Assembly (NCBI GenBank): GCA_021846045.1 | Contig: JAJZCM010000015.1 | Location: forward strand, 1 to 37,354 | Length of the DNA stretch: 37,354 nt | Direction: 5' to 3' | From: a bacterium | GTDB taxonomy: Bacteria; Elusimicrobiota; Elusimicrobia; UBA1565; UBA9628 | Shown here: positions 32,278 through 37,354 of the stretch, piece after piece | Numbering within the stretch: the stretch's first letter is position 1 | How the letters are laid out: each line of letters begins with the position of its first letter | Notes under the pieces: generated by a model | What the model saw: only the letters and a program-made list of their open reading frames with translations | What the model was told of the DNA's origin: nothing | The model's database searches: none | Program-made: the position numbers and the translations under genes

Positions 32278-32950
32278 ACCTAATTTTAACGAATCCACTC
32301 TCTCTGAAAAACCCGCGATCGAGCAATTGGTCGGCATGGGTTACGCATTCATCCCGGGTGACAAGCTCGACCCGGAGGCAACACGATCCACGCTCGATAA
32401 AGCTGTCCGCCGAACTTTGCAGGGGTGCGTAGCGGCAATCGCTTTCTTGACCGTGTTAGTGGTTTCAGCACGAGCAAACTCTCCCAAGCCAGCTGGTCTC
32501 AGAAACACGACAGAACGCCACACTATTCAAAATCCTACTATGCCGAGCGCATTTGCCCAGAAAAAGGATATACCCGTCAGTCGGGATTCGGCGAACTCAT
32601 CAGCAGAAAAATCCAGCGTTTATGAGACCCTTTTACTCGCCCTCTCCGCGATGGAAGGTATTCTGTTTGCAATGTTGGGTGTTATTGTCCAAGTCGATTC
32701 CGCTCGCTCCCTAAGAATGGGTTCCAAAGTGTTCCCGATTATTCCATACGTATCTTTTGCACTAACAGCCTTCTGGCTCCAAGCATTGTTTCTCATTCCG
32801 TTTGACATCGGACGTCTTAAGCCAGTGTGTGCTTATGCCATATTTACCGTCAGCGTCATCGCAATCGGAGCAATCGCGGTTCGGGCCATCCGCGCACTCG
32901 ATCCTAACCATGTGGTTGACCGAACACTGGATTGGTATTTCAATGAGTAG
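32267..32950 (+). CDS. Chimeric membrane protein: HsdR N-terminus fused to a four-helix membrane domain
   Basis: I start at the ATG at 32267 (227 residues); an ATG at 32261 is equally placed. Residues about 8-49 (NESTLSEKPAIEQLVGMGYA... to LDKAVRR) are nearly identical to the N-terminus of HsdR at 35107, minus 29 residues. The rest is unrelated: a membrane helix (CVAAIAFLTVLVVSA), a polar Ser/Thr/Asn-rich stretch, then three helices (YETLLLALSAMEGILFAML; IIPYVSFALTAFWLQALFL; YAIFTVSVIAIGAIAV). I recognise no family in the membrane part. It overlaps the DUF3644 gene by 11 bases and the next gene by 8. It may be a genuine fusion that brings restriction-complex contacts to the membrane, or a recombination scar joined by chance to a membrane gene whose own start was lost. 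Confidence 0.6.
   Translation: MNPRPNFNESTLSEKPAIEQLVGMGYAFIPGDKLDPEATRSTLDKAVRRTLQGCVAAIAFLTVLVVSARANSPKPAGLRNTTERHTIQNPTMPSAFAQKKDIPVSRDSANSSAEKSSVYETLLLALSAMEGILFAMLGVIVQVDSARSLRMGSKVFPIIPYVSFALTAFWLQALFLIPFDIGRLKPVCAYAIFTVSVIAIGAIAVRAIRALDPNHVVDRTLDWYFNE
32286..32412 (+). repeat. Duplicate of the hsdR 5' coding region (left copy)
   Basis: Two blocks match hsdR. Block 32286-32374 equals 35114-35202 with 4 differences in 89 bases, all at third codon positions and synonymous. Block 32375-32412 equals 35290-35327 with mostly synonymous changes and one replaced codon. The 87 bases between them in hsdR (29 codons) are absent here. Confidence 0.9.
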
Positions 32951-34247
32951 CATTGTAGCAACCAGCCGAAAAAGTCAAGCGGCGGATTCTCTAGTAGACT
33001 TGCTCATTCAACTTGCTGTTGGTCGAGAATATCGCACACTGAGGTACTTCTCCGATTCTCTCCTTCGTCGAGTTGAGAATCTTCCAGCAGATCGGGTTAA
33101 AAGAAAAGCCGATCCGCTTATTTTTGCCTTTTCTCAATTTATTCTGGACCCGATGTTCGATGATGAACAGGCTCGACGAACGGTTAATGATCTGTTTGGT
33201 TGCCTTGTCGAGCATCGTGTTGGTCGGATTCCCCAAGGGCTAGATGACATCGACAGGCTGGTATTTAACGGTCTAATTCCTCGGTTCATGATGGCTTCCA
33301 AGACGGGCGACTCCAAAACCATAACTCGCGCGGCCGAGGGCGTTGTCGAGCTTCCACGAATACTTTCCGGTTTCATTATCGCCTCCGATTTGGAAAGATT
33401 TAGAAAGTTGGCCGATTTGTTGCCAGCCCTCTTTCACGACGAACTTAAGAATCGGAGCTACGTCCAATTTCAACTGGCCTCGGCAAATCTCATAGACGCG
33501 CTGTCTGCCTGGCAGCGGATGGAAAACTCAAAAGCTGAATTTACGCCGCATGTTGAGCAATTGCTTCGCGCCATGATCGCCGTCCAGAAAATTTTATTGG
33601 AGAACTCGAATGGCCCCGAAGTAGTAGGGCCTCTGGCGGACAATATTCTTGCGGTTATGCGCGCGCTCATCAAAATAGAGTACGAGGAGAAAATGTTCCC
33701 AGTCGCACTGAACGCCCTTAAATCCGAGTGTGACGCGATCGACAAATACCCCAGTCTAAGACCGCATCTCTTTGCCGATCTTGAGAATCATGCGTCCCTA
33801 GCGGCACAATATGCCGATCCGAAAGACTTCCGATCAGTTCTTCAATATTGGTCTCTTGCAATGAGGGATGGCTTCCCGCAAGATTTGTACTCGAGATTTG
33901 TGGGTCTAGTCGCGCAACATTGCGACAAACAAAGAATTCTTGATGTCGCAATCCAATTCGCATCGAAAGAATTCCATTTTCTTGTTACTGAACCTGCCCA
34001 AAAAATTTATCCTCAATTTTACCAATACCCCTTGTTTGTTGCCGCCTTGGGAATCGAAAGCAAAGCGACATTCCCTGAAGATTTCAGCAAATTGACCAGA
34101 GCTATTATGGAGCGCCTGCAGGGTCTGGAAAGGACCACACAAGAGGCTGTTCGGAAGAATATCCGGACACTTTGGCGTGAAATGGTCAATGCGGACATGA
34201 GCGATGAGGACTACGATCGGGTATGGGAAAAGCTTCTCGCAATTTAA
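32943..34247 (+). CDS. All-helical protein of unknown function
   Basis: I start at the ATG at 32943 (434 residues), which overlaps the membrane-protein stop by 8 bases; the longer track ORF begins inside that gene in another frame. The sequence is soluble and mostly alpha-helical with no signal peptide: evenly spaced Leu/Ala-rich helices such as RFRKLADLLPALF and NILAVMRALIKIEYEEKMF, like a helical-repeat (HEAT/TPR-style) scaffold. I see no catalytic motif and recognise no family. Its start overlaps the membrane protein's 3' end and its stop overlaps the DUF3800 start as TAATG, so the three are one translational unit. A partner of the membrane protein is a reasonable inference; anything more specific is not supported. 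Confidence 0.65.
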   Translation: MSSIVATSRKSQAADSLVDLLIQLAVGREYRTLRYFSDSLLRRVENLPADRVKRKADPLIFAFSQFILDPMFDDEQARRTVNDLFGCLVEHRVGRIPQGLDDIDRLVFNGLIPRFMMASKTGDSKTITRAAEGVVELPRILSGFIIASDLERFRKLADLLPALFHDELKNRSYVQFQLASANLIDALSAWQRMENSKAEFTPHVEQLLRAMIAVQKILLENSNGPEVVGPLADNILAVMRALIKIEYEEKMFPVALNALKSECDAIDKYPSLRPHLFADLENHASLAAQYADPKDFRSVLQYWSLAMRDGFPQDLYSRFVGLVAQHCDKQRILDVAIQFASKEFHFLVTEPAQKIYPQFYQYPLFVAALGIESKATFPEDFSKLTRAIMERLQGLERTTQEAVRKNIRTLWREMVNADMSDEDYDRVWEKLLAI

Positions 34248-34978
34248 TGTTTCAGAATAATTTGGATTCGCCACTCTCTGACCTGAATAAAAACGAAAAA
34301 ACAGGGGGAACTTCGGCTTATCGCTACATTTTCTTGGATGAGGGCGGCAATCTTGATTTTTCTCCAAGCGGAACAAAATATTTTACGCTGACGACTATCA
34401 CGACAAGTCGGCCGTTTTTGCTCTATGGGCCGCTGTCGGACCTGCGCTACGATTTAATAGAGTTTGGGCTCGATATTGAGCATTTTCATGCCGCAGAAGA
34501 CAGGCAAGCCGTTAGGGATAAGGTTTTCGCCGAAATCACCAAGGCCATGCCCGACCTTAGGATCGACTCCCTTATCGTTGAAAAAAGCAAGACCGTCCCG
34601 GCGTTGCGCACGGTTGAGCAATTTTATCCAGGGATGCTGGGATATTTGCTGAGGTATTTGTTCAGGGGGAAGGCGATAGGGAATTGCGATAAGGTCATCG
34701 TCATTACTGATTCCTTGCCGGTGAACAAAAAGCGCCAAACTATAGAAAAGACCGTCAAAATAACCTTGGAAAGGATGTTGCCGGCGCAAACTCCTTTCTA
34801 CCTGTTGCACCATGCTTCAAAGGCTTGTCTCTACCTGCAAGTCGTCGACTATATCAACTGGGCCATTTTCCGCAAGTGGGAAGGAAGCGACCGGCGTAGC
34901 TATGACTTGATCTCCGGAGGGATACAAAGCGAATATGATATTTTTAAGAAGGGAACGACCTATTACTACAAAAAGTGA
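34247..34978 (+). CDS. DUF3800-family protein, second copy
   Basis: The chosen ATG at 34247 overlaps the preceding stop as TAATG (243 residues); an upstream in-frame ATG at 34223 lies inside the previous gene. The family pattern is present: YIFLDEGGN near residue 30, a second acidic strand VIVITDS near 153, and YLQVVDYINWA near 200 in the position of the 'Q.AD' motif, with Val replacing Ala. It is only distantly similar to the DUF3800 protein at 27342, so it is not a recent tandem duplicate. It is the last gene of the accessory module before hsdR. The activity of the family is unproven; an RNase H-like fold is expected. Confidence 0.7.
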   Translation: MFQNNLDSPLSDLNKNEKTGGTSAYRYIFLDEGGNLDFSPSGTKYFTLTTITTSRPFLLYGPLSDLRYDLIEFGLDIEHFHAAEDRQAVRDKVFAEITKAMPDLRIDSLIVEKSKTVPALRTVEQFYPGMLGYLLRYLFRGKAIGNCDKVIVITDSLPVNKKRQTIEKTVKITLERMLPAQTPFYLLHHASKACLYLQVVDYINWAIFRKWEGSDRRSYDLISGGIQSEYDIFKKGTTYYYKK

Positions 34979-34990
34979 CCGCCCCGGCTA

Positions 34991-35019
34991 CTCCTTGCGG
35001 AGAGAGCCCCGTGGGCTCT
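34991..35019 (+). other. Tandem hairpins before hsdR
   Basis: CTCC-TTGC-GGAG (34991-35002) is followed at once by AGAGCCC-CGT-GGGCTCT (35003-35019). The second stem is seven perfect base pairs, mostly G-C at its centre. There is no T-run, so this is not a clear intrinsic terminator. It could slow or end transcription from the module or structure the hsdR leader. Confidence 0.4.
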
Positions 35020-35044
35020 TGTCACCAGAGCGGAACCTTTATCT

Positions 35045-35064
35045 CTACTATAGTAGGGTAGTAG
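35045..35064. promoter_or_regulatory. Palindrome upstream of hsdR, possible operator
   Basis: CTACTATAGTAG is a perfect 12-base palindrome, followed after GG by TAGTAG, repeating its right arm. It lies about 45 bases before the hsdR ATG, in the only sizeable non-coding gap of the island, where a repressor or controller site would be expected. No C-protein-like regulator gene was seen. Confidence 0.35.
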
Positions 35065-35106
35065 AAAATCCGGTTTTTGTCAATAGAAATTTTTCGGCAA
35101 TAGCGC

Positions 35107-37354
35107 ATGAATCTTAACGAATCCACCCTCTCCGAAAAGCCTGCGATCGAGCAATTGGTCGGCATGGGTTACGCATTCATCCCGGGTGACAAGCTCGACC
35201 CGCAGGAAACTGAGAGTCCCGAGCGCAACTCCCGTCGCGATGTTGTTCTAGTGGACAGGCTTCGTCGAAAACTTGCCGAGCTTAACCCTGAGGCGACCTC
35301 GTCCACGCTCGACAAAGCTGTCCGCCGCGTCACAAATATTGTGGGCACGGATATTCTCGATGAGAATAAGAGCTTTCATAAGGACCTGATCTCGAATGTG
35401 ACTATTGAGCAGGAAACCAACGGCCGCCCTTTCCGGCGAGAGGAGAATGATCCGCGCCTTCAAGGACAGGGGCCCCTTGGCCCCCGGCGAGGCCAGACCG
35501 TTCAATTCATCGACTTTGATAACCCGGAGAAAAATGAGTTTCTGGTTGTGAGCCAGTTCTGGGTCAAGGGACCTCGGCTTTCAGATCGGCCTGATATCGT
35601 GATCTTTGTCAATGGAATCCCGCTGGCCGTCATTGAATGCAAAAGCCCGATTGCGAAAGAGACGGGCATTATTGACGCCCTAGAACAGCTTGCGCGCTAC
35701 CAGCGGGAAATTCCGGCGCTTTTTCGCACGAATCAGCTTCTCATCGGCGCGAACCTCTTTGGCGCCAAATACGGAGTCGTGGGCGCGAGCCCCGATAATT
35801 TCCACGAATGGAAAGAAAAGCCGGAAGAAAAGTTGCCGAACTTGAGCGAGCATCCATCGGTTAAGGAGATGCTGGCGCTTAAGCTAATCAAGAAGGGTGA
35901 CTTGCCCAAGACGCCGGCGGCCCAAGACGTTCTCATCGCGGTTCTCTTTAACAAGCGGAACCTCTTGGACATTATCCGCAACTTCATCGTTTTCGACATG
36001 GACGAAGGAAAAATTCGGAAGAAAATTTGCCGCTATCAGCAGTTTACAGCCGTGCAAAAAATAGTTCATCGCGTCCTTGATGAAAAAGAGAAAAAAGGCA
36101 TCGTCTGGCATTGGCAGGGATCTGGGAAATCTCTCACCATGCTCTTTGCCGCCTTGAAGCTCCGGCGAGAAGAGGCGCGGCTCAAAAACCCTTGCTTTCT
36201 CGTGGTCACGGATAGGCGAGACTTGGATAAGCAGATTTCGGACAACTTTCGCGACTGCGGCTTTCCCAATCCCATCCGCGCGGAAAATTCGCGTGAGCTT
36301 TACGCGATGCTTTCCAATGGCGTCGGCCAAACGATCATGACGACGGTGCAGAAGTTTAGAACGCCGCTCAACAAGCCGCTCTCGGAAGCCAAGAATATCA
36401 TCGTTTTGACCGATGAGGCGCACCGGACCCAATACGGCAATTTCGCTCTTAATCTCAGAAAGGCCCTGCCCAACGCCTCCTTTTTCGCCTTCACCGGAAC
36501 GCCGCTGGATAAGCGCTACCGCAACACCTATCGGCTTTTTAGCCCCGAGGGCGAGAGATACCTCGACAAGTACGGTATCATTGAAGCCGAGAAAGATCAG
36601 GCGACTGTCCCCATCAAATACATGAGCCGCCTGGTCAATCTTCAACTCGTTGGCGCGTCTTTAGATTCATTGCTTGCGGGACTTTTCCCCGGTAAAAATA
36701 AGAAGGAGCTGGTGGAGATTAAACGGCAGTACGCAACGCCCGACGTTTTGGCCAGCGCTCCCCAACGCATCAATCGGATCGCCATGGATATTGTTGAGCA
36801 TTACAGCCAGGCGATTAAGCCGAACGGATTTAAGGCGATGATTGTCGTTGAAACCCGGGAGGCGGCTGATTTATACAAAAAGGCCCTGGATCGGCTCATC
36901 AACCCCAGTCTCTCCGCAGTTGTCATGACCGTCAACCGTGGCGAAGAATGGGCCGAGAAGTACGCCCTATCGGATGTTGAAGAAAGCGCTATCAAGGACC
37001 GCTTTAACGATCCCAAGAGCAGTCTCAATTTTCTAATCGTCTGCGACAAGCTTTTGACCGGCTTTGACGCCCCCATTCTTCAAGCGATGTATCTGGACAA
37101 GCGCTTAAAAGAGCATACCTTGCTTCAGGCGGTAGCGCGGACCAACAGAACGTATCCGAGGAAAAATTTCGGCCTGATCATTGATTACGCCGGGCTTGGC
37201 AAAGAATTGGCCGACACGCTCAAAGAATTCAGCGCCGAGGATATTGAGGGACTTTTCCGGACCGACGACGTCGAGCGCGAGTTAAGCGATCTCGGCGATT
37301 ATCACAGGGAAGCTGTAAAATTTTTTTCGGGCATTTCGCTGGATGGAGAGCCAA
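35107..37354 (+). CDS. hsdR: Type I restriction endonuclease subunit HsdR (3' end outside window)
   Basis: The frame is open from the ATG at 35107 to the window end (about 749 codons) and is missing from the ORF track because it has no stop. HsdR translocates DNA with an SF2 motor and cleaves it. The nuclease motif is present: Asp163 in RPDIVIF and Glu177-Cys-Lys179 in AVIECKSP. Walker A is WQGSGKS (about 337-343), the DEAH box is TDEAHRTQYG (near 435), motif III is FFAFTGTPL, and the motif VI region is LLQAVARTNRTYP. All visible motor and nuclease residues are intact. The usual length is about 1000 residues, so roughly the last quarter is missing. It is separated from hsdS by 3.9 kb of accessory genes, and its 5' end is duplicated at 32286. 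No clear RBS. Confidence 0.95.
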   Translation, partial: MNLNESTLSEKPAIEQLVGMGYAFIPGDKLDPQETESPERNSRRDVVLVDRLRRKLAELNPEATSSTLDKAVRRVTNIVGTDILDENKSFHKDLISNVTIEQETNGRPFRREENDPRLQGQGPLGPRRGQTVQFIDFDNPEKNEFLVVSQFWVKGPRLSDRPDIVIFVNGIPLAVIECKSPIAKETGIIDALEQLARYQREIPALFRTNQLLIGANLFGAKYGVVGASPDNFHEWKEKPEEKLPNLSEHPSVKEMLALKLIKKGDLPKTPAAQDVLIAVLFNKRNLLDIIRNFIVFDMDEGKIRKKICRYQQFTAVQKIVHRVLDEKEKKGIVWHWQGSGKSLTMLFAALKLRREEARLKNPCFLVVTDRRDLDKQISDNFRDCGFPNPIRAENSRELYAMLSNGVGQTIMTTVQKFRTPLNKPLSEAKNIIVLTDEAHRTQYGNFALNLRKALPNASFFAFTGTPLDKRYRNTYRLFSPEGERYLDKYGIIEAEKDQATVPIKYMSRLVNLQLVGASLDSLLAGLFPGKNKKELVEIKRQYATPDVLASAPQRINRIAMDIVEHYSQAIKPNGFKAMIVVETREAADLYKKALDRLINPSLSAVVMTVNRGEEWAEKYALSDVEESAIKDRFNDPKSSLNFLIVCDKLLTGFDAPILQAMYLDKRLKEHTLLQAVARTNRTYPRKNFGLIIDYAGLGKELADTLKEFSAEDIEGLFRTDDVERELSDLGDYHREAVKFFSGISLDGEP
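35114..35327 (+). repeat. hsdR 5' coding region matching the left duplicate (right copy)
   Basis: Bases 35114-35202 and 35290-35327 are the counterparts of 32286-32374 and 32375-32412. The 87 bases in between (encoding QETESPERN...AELNP) are present only here. This is taken as the ancestral arrangement because it continues into a full hsdR. Confidence 0.9.

Noticed and set aside
32267-32950. Chimeric hsdR-membrane ORF considered as an assembly artefact
   Set aside because: The copies differ at about ten positions and by an 87-base in-frame deletion, and the flanks form overlapping genes, so a simple misassembly of one sequence is unlikely.
34979-35060. GC-rich hairpin region considered as a tRNA
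   Set aside because: No acceptor/T-arm pairing and no GTTCRA-type T-loop could be found, only two short independent hairpins.
34935-35117. 60-aa ORF before hsdR
   Set aside because: It starts inside the DUF3800 gene and runs through the hairpins and palindrome, with no RBS and random-looking composition.

Overview
The window reads as chromosomal DNA of a Gram-negative bacterium with a cell-envelope-heavy gene set. Its exported proteins share long Pro/Ser-rich N-terminal linkers, one ORF encodes about 510 kDa, and palindromic repeats lie inside coding sequence. These traits remind me of Elusimicrobiota/Omnitrophota-type genomes. That is an impression from gene style, since no rRNA or strong taxonomic marker is present.

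Layout. Positions 1-259 hold the edge of an IS3-like element, facing out of the window, next to the 3' end of an M3 oligopeptidase gene. Positions 373-2286 (+) encode an exported bleomycin-hydrolase-like (C1B) protease. Positions 2299-22453 (-) form one tightly packed, mostly ATGA-overlapping gene string. In transcription order it encodes a PQ-loop-like membrane protein, a 4664-residue exported protein, a 391-residue exported protein, a lipoprotein, an IscS/NifS cysteine desulfurase, the tRNA thiolase MnmA, and a pilin-like lipoprotein. Upstream on the same strand are a TIGR01777-type epimerase and an RDD-family membrane protein (22572-24283). A small double-ACT protein (+) and HtpX (-) follow, convergent and overlapping.

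Positions 25848-37354 (+) are a type I restriction-modification island with unusual cargo. The order is hsdM, DUF3800 protein, 54-aa ORF, AAA+/DUF4143 ATPase, 67-aa ORF, hsdS, DUF3644 (HEPN-like) protein, a membrane protein whose N-terminus copies HsdR, an all-helical protein, a second DUF3800 protein, and hsdR (cut by the window end). HsdM, HsdS and HsdR supply modification, specificity and restriction. The eight interleaved genes are known or plausible defence accessories, or have no recognisable function.

The main observations are four. First, an in-frame duplicate of the hsdR 5' end heads a membrane-protein gene; its 89-bp first block differs from hsdR only at synonymous sites. Second, the giant exported protein contains no cysteine that I could find and has TolC-like segments. 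Third, a 96-bp double-hairpin element (exactly 32 codons) is translated in the same frame in exported proteins and also occurs between genes, with a compensatory change in its outer stem. Fourth, several genes start within about 10 nt of a good -10 box and lack a Shine-Dalgarno sequence.

No gene-free stretch exceeds 300 bases. I saw no tRNA, rRNA or CRISPR array.
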